Assembly: GCF_022539665.2 (NCBI RefSeq) | Contig: NC_081331.1 | Location: 902,501 to 966,500, forward strand | Source of the DNA: Daphnia carinata | Taxonomy: Eukaryota > Arthropoda > Branchiopoda > Diplostraca > Daphniidae | Length of the DNA stretch: 64,000 nucleotides | Direction of reading: 5' to 3' | In this document: positions 51,866 to 64,000 of the stretch, piece by piece | Position numbering within the stretch: the stretch's first letter is position 1 | Layout: the number at the start of each line of letters is the position of its first letter | Position numbers and translations under genes: made by a program | Notes under the pieces: generated by a model | What the model saw: only the letters and a program-made list of their open reading frames with translations | Told to the model about the DNA's origin: nothing | The model's database searches: none

Positions 51866-54800
51866 TTTTGGAGGTTGCCTGTTGTCGTTGTTCGCCTTTC
51901 AACTTTTCTTCTCGTGAATGTTCAACTTCCTGATTTTTTTTTTAGGGCTCGAGTGATCGACGAGATGACAACACACCAACAACACACTGAATCGTCAGAT
52001 ACGCCAGGCCGATCAAAGGCGTCTATCTCAGGATTATCAAACGGGACCAAACACAGATGGCGACTATAGTTGACCACAAAAAATGAAATAAAAAAATAAA
52101 AACGGGGACAAAAGGAAGCACACAATTAAAACGCAGACTATTCTGTTTTCTTTGTTTCTAATTTTTTTTATTGCGGAATGGTAGTACGTGTTGTTAAGCA
52201 GCCGTGTGTGTGTGTGTCTGCGAGCAGTGAAGGAGAGCGACCAACTCCTCTGACGGTTCCCAGCTGACTGCAGGGAACACGCGAGACACTGTATTTCATA
52301 TCGCAAACACCCAACTCGGCAACTCCCGAACCGGCTTTTTTTTTTTTTTTTATCAAGACAAGATCTAATGTATACTTGTCGTCACCCAACCACCCTCTTT
52401 TTCTTTTGTTGAAGACCCGGGATTTATCTCCCCCCTCCCCCAAGTTCTTTTCGTTTCAATCACACTTTTCCACAAAACAAATGACAAACAGCAGATTTCA
52501 CTTTTACGATGAATTCATCACCAGGTAAAGCACCTGACCTACTCTAGTCAGCCGACTGTCAAATGTTCTCCACTTTGTCACCATTTCTTTTTTTATATTT
52601 TCGTCGTCACAGCTGACCCACCTCTTTTTTCTATTTTTCTTTGGTAATTCAATCGTACCAGAATCTGGTATGGTTTCATGACAAAACCACGTTCGGATTG
52701 GATCGAAACGCCGAGTTCAAAACACGAATCCAAACGAGGTAGAAAAACTCGTGATTATGTGACAACGAACCCAAGGCGTAAAAACGATAGAAGAAAACGT
52801 ATAACGATACGATTAAACCTCTGATAGCTTTTCACTCCATTTTTTTTGTTTTTCTTCCTGGAAGGCAAACTGGGAATGGCGCCGGAAAGCAGAACATACG
52901 CAAGCAAAAAAAAAAACGTGGCTTTTTCTTTGTTCTAGCATTCACGTCGAAATGAAACCTGGGGCATTTTTGCTTTTCTGATTTCAAGAGGAAGAGTTTG
53001 CATGGGCGCTTCCAAAGAAATTTCCAGAAATTCGACCTTGCCATCGTCTTTTAATAGTGTCTCTGTAATCAAAAGAAAACTTGAGAAAACTCGGAGAAAA
53101 AAAACAAGTTTGTTTTGTTTCCATCAATCATTCGGCACATTACGTTGCTGCTGTTATCGCACGTTCGTAATAAACACGATCGTCTTCAAATTTTGGCCAT
53201 GACTAAGAGGCGTATTAAATACCACGTGATTGTTTGTGAGTTGGGGTCAAATTTCAATTGATATACATTTGGCTTGGAGTTTGGAAACTTGTAACTATTC
53301 GGTCAATAACATGGCAAACAATGCGTTCGGGATTTTCCTGGTTTGGAAGCTCGTGTATTCTGAGGTGTAGCAAAAGATTGGAAAGAAGGCCAATTTTGAC
53401 AGAGCGTTACTACGTTTGATTTTAGTAGCCGTGGCTGGCCTTGAGCAGGGTGTAATTCAATAGACCATAATAGCTTTAATTACATCGCCTCAGGTAATAA
53501 TTCCTCGGTATTTCTATTGTACTACGCCAGTTGAAAACCTACACATCAGTTGCTTAACAAACCAAAAAAGAACCGAAAAGTAGAGGAAACTTATCTACTC
53601 TCTTGTTTTTGTTTACCAAGAGTGTCTCAGTGGTCTAACAACCTGTTTCACCACCTGTCGAATCACGACGAGAGTTACCATCACCCCATGTGCATGGGGT
53701 TATTGAATCTGAGGTAAACTGACAGAACTGACCCTGGAAGTGTAATGAATACGCAAGAATAGGCAGCCAAAAGAAAGATGACGGGCTTCTCAATTACGTC
53801 GTTGTCTTGTCGTTGAGTTCCATAGGTTCAAGGCCAGAACTGACGTCATGATTTAAAAAAAAAACGCGAGAGCTTGAAGATTTCATACCACAAAAGTACG
53901 TAGCTACACGTGTGAAGGCCACGCAAGTGGTGATTAATTACCTTCAGCCTGCTACTATGTCACTTAGATGAAAGCGAGACATGTAAAAGGACATCAGCGA
54001 CGCCAACCTTTTGGTTTCAGGTCGCAAATTATACAATCGCTGGGATACTTTCCATTTTCATGGAGGACGTCAAAAACAAAACATCAAAATAGTTTTGAAC
54101 AATTTTGTCGCGTGATGTCACGGGAGTAACAACAAGTCTCGTCAAACAAGAATGTTGCATCACAAAAGCATCAGCTGAGTATACTTTCAAGAAAAATCAA
54201 ACATAAAAATGCCTCCTCTATCTCAAATCATGCTTGTGTTTGACAACAGAAATGTTGTCCTTCTGGAAAAAATCTGTTTTCACCATTCAACTTGGGTAGG
54301 TTTCCGGGACAATCAACATACTGCGTCACTTGAATCAACAGTTTACTTATAAGGAACTTTCTTCCTGCATTGCCAGCCTTCAATATGCATTTTGAATGTC
54401 TTTTCCAACGAAAAGCACCGATTTCGAACGGTTGGTCTCTCATTCCTTTTGTCCAACCATGTGATTTATTTTTAGGAGACCCCATTTCGGTTCTGACCTA
54501 TTTTCGTTGGAATTTAACGGAACGTAGACTTTACTAGATTTTATATTGTCTAGTTGCCATTTTGGACGACTGTGCTTTGATAACATGTGACTACGATTTA
54601 GATTACGCAACGATGCATCGAAAAGCGAGGGGTACGGCAATTTAACATTTGGGAAAACAGCATCGACTTTTATCCAAGTTGGACCCGATCGAGTAGAAGA
54701 CGAGGACATTGAATTTTTTCAAATCTGAACCCTCAGTTTCGAGATAAGCTACCGACACAAGCTCTGACCTTTAGCATTCAAGTACCACAGCGTTCCCAAT

Positions 54801-55597
54801 GTCCCCTCGAATATGCATATGGCTGATTCAGGATAATAAGCAGCTAACTTATCATGTAGACGCTTACACGGGTCAACCAGTTGCCAACCCCCACTGTGGC
54901 AACTCAAAGAAAGTTTGTTTTGAAAAGCTGCTTTAACCAATTTTCTTCGCTTTGACCTGTTCCAGACTGAAAAATTAATTTGTCCCAAGAAAAGAATAAA
55001 GAAGGAATAATACTATAGTCTAGCTGATTGCCCCATGTTGGCTATTATCCATAAACATCTGGATAAAGGAGACTGGCATAAAATATTAGTAATTATAAAT
55101 AAGGCTCTAATGAAGATGTAACAATTTAATATCATAGGAATAGGAGTAAATCCAATCAGCGATAACATCTGACATGCTGACGTTGGTGTAGATACTATTT
55201 GTGGAGATAGCCACTTCTGACAAACCAAAGCGCACAGATAAGGCAAACGCGCAAGACGTTCAGTAAATAATATATTCCGTGCAGATGAACGGCTGATGTT
55301 GATATACCATTATCCATGATACAAAAAAATGGAAATCAAAGAAAGTCCTGTATGTAGTTGCAACTAGCGTAGATGTTTTTAAAGGCTTCGCGGAAAATTG
55401 CAAAACTGTGGTGTGATATCCGTTGACGTTAAAGATTTTTTTCCGCTTACTTAAAAAGATTATGAAAATGTTAAGGGGAAAAAAGATACATAGAATTTAC
55501 AGCTTTTTCAACGAAGATCCCCGGGAGAATAGACGTGGTGTGCTTGTAATTAAAAAAAAAAACAGATTGATCCCATCGTTCATCCGCATCTTTTCCA
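51866..55597. other. Spacer between ClC-C and BSDC1
   Basis: It contains the ClC-C promoter side and no gene I can name. Minus-strand frames at 54440-54709 (89 aa) and 54749-54988 (79 aa) are consecutive and somewhat protein-like, the first containing WIKVDAVFPNVKLPYPSLF. Stops and a frame change separate them and a third frame overlaps, so they may be a decayed gene fragment. No call is made. Confidence 0.4.
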
Positions 55598-57198
55598 TCA
55601 CTGAAAATCGATTAAAAGATGCATCAGTTAAGAATCACTGAATTTATAACAATAGGATACCAGAAGATTACCTTCTTAGCTGATTTCTGGGGTGATTTCT
55701 GGAGTGACTTTTGGGGTGATTTTGGTGCAGCCTTTGTTGCTTCCTTCTTGGGCTCAACAACAGGTGGAATGGCCTCCTCCCAGTCATCTTCATTGCTACT
55801 CTCTGCTTAAAGAGTAATTAGAATAATTAACGATCTACGGATTGTATTTAGTTAAAATTACTTACCTTTTCCTGGCGATGTACTTCCACTTTCACCTGAT
55901 CTTGAAACCAGTACCATGTCTCCTTTCTCCTTGCATTTCAGTTCACCCTTGTCCTCACTTGCAAGCCGACCCTGACATTCCTTCTCATACTCGGCTAACA
56001 ACTTACTTTGAACCTCTTCAGGAATTTCTTCGGGAGATGTCAAGATTTCATCTGGCAGAATTAAATATATCGACTTTTAATTGTGAGTTACGGGAATGGT
56101 GTCTTGGGGGTTGTACCGTCATCCCAATTCAAATCATTGCCCTTGATGTCGGCTTGGGCACGCACTTGAGCCTCTTTTCTTATGATTTGTCTCTTGGTTT
56201 CTTCCTCCCTCACAACGTGAATGCGGAACAAGTACCGAGCCCAAAACATGGCCTCAGACACCTATGTCAAACAATTAAATGTTTTCGATGGAAACACTAC
56301 TTTTGGCTATAGCTTTACCTTAGAAGGGACGAGTGTTTCGAAGTTGTGACGTAGTTTTTCATTATTAGCCATTAAAGCGGCAATGTCTGCTTGTTGCGAT
56401 TCGAGGTTCAAAGACTCTTGCCAAGCCTCAAACTCAGTGGCATCAGGATCTACCAAAAATGTTGCAGGGTCACTACCCAATGTATAAATGATGGCTGTTA
56501 GACGGTCTAGAAAAATAGGCTCATCATCATCTTCTGGAGGAATATAGAACACATCAGAAACTTGGTTGAGGAAAGAAGTGACACTGCGTTTTACAGTTGC
56601 AGCAGTTCCACTTGAATCATCAATCTGAAAAAAAAATATTTTACAGGTAACGTGTGTAGGATAGTAAAGGACAACAATACCTTAAGTTTCTCTTTCAAAG
56701 CTGTAGCTGTGGTGCTGACTTCTTCTGAAACTGTCTGGGTAAATTCGTCAAAATCTTTACGAACATAGTCATACACCTCAGCAGACTGAAAATAATATAT
56801 CTTAGCCATTGCATAACAAGAACTATATTAAATAATACCTTATCCTTTGCAGTCTGAGCCAATTCATTTACATCTTTTCTCACTGTGTCAAATACTTCAG
56901 CTGACTACATTATAAAAATTAAGTTCACCAAGAGAAATAAGTATTATACGCGATTAAGTGTAAAAAAATGAGACGTGAAAAAAAATATCAGATAACCTTA
57001 TTTTTTGCAGCCTGCAGCCAACTGGATCCCCACCATGAATCACTTTGAGGGGTAGCTTCAACAGGTTCTTCTCTAAAATCACGCAAAATAATAAAAATTC
57101 AATAGAAAAATATATCCTCAATGAAGGAACTACGCGTCAAATACTACAGTAACACAGTTTAAGGTTGTTTACTTGGGTATATCTGGTGCTTCAGCCAT
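55598..57198 (-). CDS. BSDC1: BSD domain-containing protein, BSDC1-like
   Basis: Exons are 57173-57198, 56997-57072, 56839-56904, 56681-56785, 56319-56624, 56117-56261, 55866-56051, 55672-55805 and 55598-55600, all GT-AG with agreeing phases, giving 348 aa. The N-terminus MAEAPDIPK...WWGSSWLQAAKNKS followed by helical SAEVxDxVRKD repeats matches the BSDC1/SYAP1 pattern. The BSD domain (about residues 125-210) includes the aromatic signature in SEAMFWARYLFRIHVV. The C-terminus is acidic and then Lys/Ser/Pro-rich (KSPQKS repeats). The last coding exon supplies only the TGA, immediately after a strong acceptor. The molecular function of BSDC1 is poorly known; BSD domains also occur in TFIIH p62 and synapse-associated proteins. 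Exons 3 and 4 encode similar repeats. SYAP1 itself is less likely because the order of the N-terminal Trp motif and repeats fits BSDC1. Confidence 0.88.
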
Positions 57199-60100
57199 TT
57201 CGTTTGCCACGTTAATACTTCACTGTCTATGTTTTTTTCCAATACGAAACAGGAAAAAAGAAAAACTTGCCGCCAACGCCACCTGTCGTGCCAATTTATC
57301 TTTAACAAAAAATTCGTTTGAATTTAAATCAAACCGTGTTTCAAGCAGTGGAAAAAGAAAAAAAAACAGCAAGAAAGCTAGTAAACTAAGGAGCTTTGCA
57401 ACCCTTCAACTTGATAATTGGTTCAAGTTTAAGTGGCAAAATGCTGAAATTTTTCTGAACAAAGTTTCTCGAAAGTTTGTACGCTAAAAAATAAAATGCT
57501 TCGCATTTGCGAGTGACAATCGTAATATTCATGGAGAATAAAAGTGATTTTGAGAAAAAAAGTTTTTCAGAATTTGAAGTTTATTTCCGTACAATATCAC
57601 AATTTTTGTAGCTTGCTTGACCCAACTTTAAGAATTTAATGGCGAACTTTGACGTAAAGTTTTTGGTTCAAACATTCGATTCTGTCCACATTCATCGTGA
57701 GAATCGTTAGATCACACACAATGTGGTATGTATGTACTTTTCCCCATGTTTAGTATCATGTATTTAGCATATTCTGGTACACATGATGAGTACAACAGAC
57801 GACGGCCGCTAACCTTTGGTATCCATCAAATGTTCATAAAGAACTAAAACATTCAAGTTGCCGTGCCTGAATGTAATGTCGCAGTTGTTATATAACGTTC
57901 TACACGTTCACATTAATAATCTAAGTATACGTTACGTCTCTCAAGTTAAATATATTTAAAAATTATAAACAAGAATAGTCTTATTTCAACAGGATCGCAA
58001 AAACACGGAAACAAAGAACTGTTAAATTATGGATAGGCGAACCATCAAATCAAATAACGTCACGCGCATCGTTCACCTACCCAAATGTTTTGTACCAACA
58101 TTCTTTAGTGAAAATACCATTTTCATTTGAAAAGAATATTTAGTTCTATTTCTACAAAAATTACATCCAATCCAATTTTGCAGGCAAGAACACTTTGGCG
58201 TTCGTATGAAAAGTGCGGACATCAACACAAAATGTTAAATTTTTAAAAAAGAAATTGCGCACCGATTGCATTGCGCAAGACTAGCGGGCCGTTTGCTAAA
58301 AAGCGGAGAAGACGGACAACGAGGTGCCAGTTCGACGCTAGCCGAGCGTTGAGACACACTTCATTGGTGGTATAGCTGACTTTTGAATCTAGTGCCAAGC
58401 CATGACAGATACAAACATTGTTACTCCAAATTCCAGTTCACTTTATTCCGCACGACTTCCATGAACTTCTGAACAGACGGCTAAAATTCGAACAGCGCAG
58501 AAAGTTTCTTGAAATCGCCTACGCCTTTTCTTTTTGCTGCAAGAACACTTGAATTATATCACAAGTAAATAAGAGTGAGTATGTTATTTTTGGGTTTACC
58601 GGTTTTACTTGTTTACGCATTGCATGTCCTATCAGTTACTTACTGCAAGCAACTGTTTGCCAATTTAAATGTTGCTGATCAAAGAAAGATGGTATACGTC
58701 AAGTGTGTGATGCTGTTGCTTGTGCCACCAAGAGGACTGGATGATTTCCAAGACCAATAATTTATATTGACAATACAGTGGAAAACTCGAAATGGAGTAT
58801 CTCTTTTTGCATCGGTGCAAAAAAGAAGTCGATCGAATAGCACTTTTTCGTTAATCGATAAGAACTGGTTACATGACTGTCGGCTATAAAAAATTGCTGC
58901 AAGAAAAAAATGTGGAAGACCACAACTTTCCAATTGGCTTGCGGCTACCGGGTCACCCTAGATGAGGGCCCAACTACCATCGATGCACAGAGTAGAAAGC
59001 AATCCACATCAATAACAATATTATCTAAGTGATCAAATTGTCATCATAAAATATCTTGTAAATGTCTGATGGCGTTCATCATTCATCGGGAGACATCACC
59101 TCTTACTTTCCTATTGTTGGCCAATCGAGCGACTGAACACATTCTTGAGATGGAATGCGAAAAAACATGCGGGAAAACTTGAAACTGTGTTCATCTCCTT
59201 AAAAAGATGTAAAATGGGCAGTTTGGCTCTTTTGGCAATTTTCGTTAATGAGAACGAAAAAAACTACACGGGGCGTTGTTGTGTCTGTCTTATACGACTT
59301 TGTGGGGTGAGTCAAACAGACAAGATGACCATCTTGTCTGTTAAAGAAACCTATTCGACACCAAACAGTACGGATCCTAGCCGATACGAAGATGCTAAGC
59401 CGAGCCAATATCATGAACTACAAGGTTTCTCCCGTCGAACGATTGACTGCATCTGTTTGCTTTGGTGCATCAGTAAGCGATTCAAATCAAATGATCTCGT
59501 CGGCGTGTAAATTTACTGTACATTTCTTCATTGTACCTTTTTTTATTGCTCTTTTTTCGTGATCCACGCGTAATCGGGACAACGCCTTTGGCTTATTTTT
59601 TTTTTTACTGGCCACGAAAAGATTCACATGAAAGTACTCAGCTGTGCCATCGTGATCTCAAGAGAAACGATGTCAGCGCCCTGTTGATTCCATTACACGT
59701 TCCCCGAATTCAATCAACGCACTTTCCGTCACATTCGATTTGCCTACACAATAAACAATCGGTACGTCAGAGGCTAATATCACAACTTTCTTTTTAGTAT
59801 ATCATCCGTCTTACGTCTGAAAAATGTGTGGTAGGTCACAATGGATATCCATTGTAGCCAAACGTACGTGTCAACAAATTCAGTTAGATAGTGAGAATAA
59901 CAATTAGACGAAGAGAAGGTCGTGAATTACCTTATAAATTGAAGGGAAAGAATGGAATTATTAAGTTCAATTGTAGTACGACGTAGACTACATTTCGCTG
60001 GAACATTGGTCGGACCTCACATGAGAAATACGTGGTACTATACAAGTTAGGAGGACACACAAAGTTTATATTTAGTTCGCTTTTGTTTTCTTCCAAAACC

Positions 60101-63100
60101 TGTTCAGAATGGTTACAGAATGAAATGAAAACTTGTTTCTCATCCTGTTTGCGTGAAACATTGGCAGAAATTGAACGTGAATTTCAAACTTGCGGCGCAA
60201 TTTAGTAAACCCTTAAATCAAAATATGTTTTGTTTCTTTATCAGTCCTTTGTGTGTCGTTATCAGAAAGAACCATAGTAACCATGCAAAAACAGTTTGAG
60301 TACGTGCCAACTGCAGTCTACTCTGCATCTTTCGATAAAAACGAACGCGCAAGATGCAATGCAACCAGCTGTTCCCCCAAAATAAAACGCCCATAATTAC
60401 CTATTTTCCTTTTCTTCATTTATTAAAATGGGAAAAGGATTTTACTTGAATAATTGGTGTATATAGGTGAATCGTTTCCTACAATAACTTAGTCTTGTTG
60501 CTGACGTGCGCTCGAGTCTCACCGTCTTGAATGGCGACCTTGCCTTAAATGGGAGGTATTCACGTCAGCTGCGTGAATACAAAAAGTGATGAGAAAATGA
60601 CATACTTTTATCAATTTCGTAACTCGGTTACTGATGGTATCAATTTTCCAAATAACAAGTTGATTGATAACCACAAATTTCAACTAGTTGGCTCGTTCGG
60701 CGAACGGTTTTGCGGTCCTTTCCAACATTCCACGAAATAAAAAATAAACGCATAGAAAAAAAAATTTCCCTCAAACAGGAATGGGTAAACCGAAAAAAAA
60801 AGCTATTTAACCACTTGACTAAGTTAGCGCGCGACGTCTGCTGACATAAGCTGTGCGTCATCGTCCATCTATGTGATGACGTTGAATAACAACATAGGAA
60901 AAATGCACTACTTTTTCTCAGCTCGTAGAGAATGCTCTTCCATATTTTCTAGAACATCTTCAAAACAGTAAAATGGCTATTAATTCTTTTTTTCTCAAAG
61001 TCATTTTTGATATTTATGCACAGTCGCTAAGCGGAACGAATGGGCCAGTTTATTGTGAGATATGGACTTTGCAATGCCGAAACGGCGGGACCTTAACGGT
61101 GTGTGAGGTTGCTCAGCAACAGTACCATCAATGTGCTATATAATCGCGCAAAAGCCTTCAGTCGTCACTGTTTGCTTCACTGCATTTTTGTATATTTTTT
61201 TAAACCGTATGTTTATGTTTTGGATTTTTTCCCCATTCCGGACGTGGATGGATTCCACTGGGCGTGGCTAGATGGAACGAGGCCTTCTCATCTTAGTCGT
61301 TTCCACATTTCCCCTCGGCTTCCTTGGAGGCAATATACCGATCTGGCAAAGCACACCAGAGTTAACGGATCATGAAGTTGGCGGAAGTCACACTAGCTTT
61401 CGATCGTCGTGCAACGATTCCCACCCAGTTTCGCTTTGATACACTACGATCGCAAGCTCTTCTCGTAGCCTTTATAGGTCCAAATACTGGACGGATCGTT
61501 ATGGCTCGTGGTGTTATTCTCTTTGTACGTCCACATTTGATTCTTCGTACAGAAGAGAATAGCTGTGTCATATTACACGTTTGTAGTCTAGACGTTACCG
61601 AATGAAGTACGTTCATTTAGGTCGTGAAAGTAATGAGAACTTCTGTCAATGATGCACGTAGCTAATACCACACAGACTTTATCAGACGGCTTAATTATGC
61701 AAACAGGACGAGTAATACATTACAAGTAAAAATGCCCAAGGTTACAATTTTTCTTTTAAATAGTAACATCACAGTTGTACGTATGTAATTCTGACGTAGA
61801 CATGGTAAATTTTTGTAGTGATCCGAGAACGACGAAAATAATGAGCTCATAATTAGCATCAGACGGCCACATTTTTCCAAAAAAATTCCAATAAAAGGGG
61901 AACGGATCAATCGATGATTGTAAGAATGCCAGACAGTTGGGAACGAGATAAGCCAATGGCAAAGTGTAGCATAAATGCGAAACACCTGTTCGCGAAAAGG
62001 GCCAAAAAAAAAATGCTGGGAAAAAAGAATGTCGACGACAGCTTGTTAACAAATTATTGACATTTACAGACATAATGCAGGCAAATGTAAAAAGTTTCAC
62101 GAGGCTTTAAAAAAACTGTCGTTTCGGTAAAAGATACAGACTTTACGAAATAAAATATTTTCGCAATATGGACACCTGGTGCTGCAGCATTAAGGCGACG
62201 TTCGCAAAGCATTTTCCATAGATACGTTTTTTTTTTTGCAGTTTGTGGTTTCGTTTTACAGTAGTGTGGTTCTGCCGCATAAAGAAGGATACCAACATCT
62301 ATCATAAAGAGTGAGGCAAGTTCATTCGAGTACAAATTATGTAACACATCGAGCACCTGACGAATAAAAGCGCTCGTGCCGCTGACATCGTTTGTGGCCC
62401 AATGATCACGAAGCCGAGCGTGCATTGAACTGCACCAGATGCTGAGGGACACACACCGGTGCATATTGAAGGGGTCAAGATGAATGCTAACGTTGTATGA
62501 CGTCACCTTTAGCCAATAATCCGAGAACAATGAAAATAATAAACAACCCACCACTGTTCAAATATCCGCCATAGCGAAATGCATTAGATTCCAAGAAACG
62601 AACGCATCAGTTGCTTAGATCGATATGGTGCGGTATCCGGTAGGAAAGAGAAAGGCGGATCCCCATGTGTCCGGAACTTTTTTCGCTCTCGCAACGTGAG
62701 TTTCCTATATACTCACGTATTTATTTACGGGCGGGAGAGAAGCAGCAGTGCTATGCCAAATAAACACTTAGTTCTTCGAAGATTTTGTTGTATCAAGCAA
62801 AACCTTTTAAATATCAGTGGGCACTAATGTATTGCCAAATCAGATCTAAGTGTACATAAGGCCAATTCAATACAACGTCGTATCACACTCACCGTGAATG
62901 TGTTTTATACGATTTTAATGATTAAAATTGAGTCAAGTGAATCGCAAACATAAAGCCATCGGACTAAAAGCGAAGAAACAAACTATAAATATTATGTTGG
63001 ACTATCACATCCAATAAAATACGAGAATTACGTGAAATTTCAGCATCTCGTTTCTCCGTTATCAGCCGAAGCAGAAACTGAACCGAGCGCAGTAATGTTT

Positions 63101-63311
63101 TGATTCACGCTCGTCTTTTTTTTAAGTGCCTGTACAAGAAGAATAGTCAGCGGATATTCTTGTGAAGGAATTCATTTTTTTTTTAAATGCATTATTTGTT
63201 CGAGATGTTTATCGGCTCGTGATTCATTGACACATCGTTATTTTTATTACGAAATAGAAGGTTTCGCAACTACCGACTGTTTTCGCGTCCAGTTGGTACC
63301 CAGGCAACACT
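57199..63311. other. Gene-poor region downstream of BSDC1
   Basis: No recognisable gene. Frames noted but not called include plus 58575-58760 (61 aa, hydrophobic start) and plus 61372-61605 with an overlapping minus frame. A 166-aa minus frame at 62054-62554 is the longest and is described as a finding. The presumed BSDC1 promoter lies at the left edge. Confidence 0.45.
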
Positions 63312-63557
63312 ATGCTGCCCGAAATACTTCATATGGTGATGATTGTGGCCACCGTGACCTCGACAATGTCGATCCAAGTAGTAGGATCGGTTTGGACCCC
63401 ATCGACCGGCAAATGCCTCACTGACGAACAACTAGGTAAGCTCCACCTAGAAACAATATGGACACAAATATAATTGGTGTCTAGCCAACTTTTGTACACG
63501 GTCGATTTAACTTTGTTTCTCATATTTGCGTTCACTTTGTTTCCTGCAGTCCCGTAA
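63312..63557 (+). CDS. Possible small secreted peptide, two exons
   Basis: The model joins 63312-63435 (donor GTAAGC) to 63550-63557 (acceptor CTGCAG), giving a 43-aa product ending VP and stop. The N-terminus MLPEILHMVMIVATVTSTMS resembles a signal peptide, and the short remainder holds one cysteine. AATAAA follows at about 63591-63597, a reasonable polyadenylation position. Against this, the frame is short, there is no family match, and further exons could lie beyond the window. Treat as a candidate only. Confidence 0.25.
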
Positions 63558-64000
63558 CTGATTGAATCAAAAGTTGTCTATTTCTTAACCCAATAAAATA
63601 CAAAACTATCTTTTTTAACCCAGTATTTAAAGTTAAGCCATATTTCATCAGAGCTTGCAAAAAATATAAATTATTCTCTTGAGCTGGGCAAACGTTGGAA
63701 AGGATATATTAGCCCAATTGATTTATTGCGGATGGCCTCTGCCAAAAAATTGCGCGTCCTCCGCTGGCAAAACAAAACAATAATAAAGCACGAGGGAAAA
63801 AAAAAGGGAAGAGGATCGCGTAAATGTCAGCCATCGTTAAAAAGAAAGATTTATGATTGATATACTTGTTCTTAATGACCTCTCTGTGTTATACATGAAA
63901 ACATGTAGCGGCGGTAGGGCTCAACACGGTGCAAAAACCAGCGCGTTCATTTTTGCACGACAATAAAGCAGTGGAACTGAGACTGGAAGCATCAGATAGA
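63558..64000. other. Right edge of window, no gene seen
   Basis: AT-rich sequence with A homopolymers and an AATAAA near its left end. No coding frame is supported. Confidence 0.5.

Noticed and set aside
53621-53720. Possible tRNA (TCTCAGTGGTCTAACA resembles an A box)
   Set aside because: No B box (GGTTCGANTCC-like) at the right distance and no cloverleaf pairing.
54440-54988. Two consecutive minus frames (89 and 79 aa) as a possible gene
   Set aside because: They are separated by stops and a frame change, and a third frame overlaps one of them. No domain recognised, so left as spacer with a note.

Overview
This is nuclear DNA from an arthropod. The intron-dense genes with many 50-100 bp introns, the AT-rich spacers full of A/T homopolymers and dinucleotide repeats, and the gene set (gcm, ERI1-type nuclease, triosephosphate isomerase, ClC-2-type chloride channels, BSDC1) suggest a branchiopod crustacean such as Daphnia. 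The species is an inference, not a database match. All exon models below were built by hand from reading frames, splice dinucleotides and phase agreement.

Layout. 1-4669: non-coding, packed with homopolymers and microsatellites. 4670-9705 (+): glial cells missing (gcm) transcription factor, five coding exons, 587 aa. 9706-14905: no recognisable gene, two strong hairpins. 14906-16664: a foldback element with about 600-bp inverted arms and three degenerate tRNA-like units in the loop. 16833-18086 (-): an unrecognised coiled-coil gene whose frames do not all join. 18847-21452 (-): ERI1-type 3'-5' exoribonuclease with a very long basic tail. 22427-23499 (+): triosephosphate isomerase, six exons, intact.

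24122-51865 (-): the dominant feature, a head-to-tail array of three ClC-2/ClC-a type chloride channel genes, here called A (24122-30411), B (31632-38077) and C (40020-51865). Each has a short first exon far upstream of exon 2, a ClC membrane domain with the GSGIPE and GKEGP motifs, and two CBS domains. A and C are open throughout. B lacks one base in exon 6 relative to C, giving a premature stop. B and C resemble each other more than A, lack one intron that A has, and share a 65-bp identical tract that looks like gene conversion.

55598-57198 (-): BSDC1-like BSD-domain protein, nine exons. 57199-64000: mostly no recognisable gene. A possible tiny two-exon secreted peptide lies at 63312-63557.

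The genes do not form one pathway: developmental regulation (gcm), small-RNA/histone-mRNA/rRNA trimming (ERI1), glycolysis (TPI), membrane chloride conductance (ClC array) and a BSD protein. The most distinctive biology is the expanded ClC cluster with one apparently broken member, and the tRNA-loaded foldback element beside a gene with disturbed frames.
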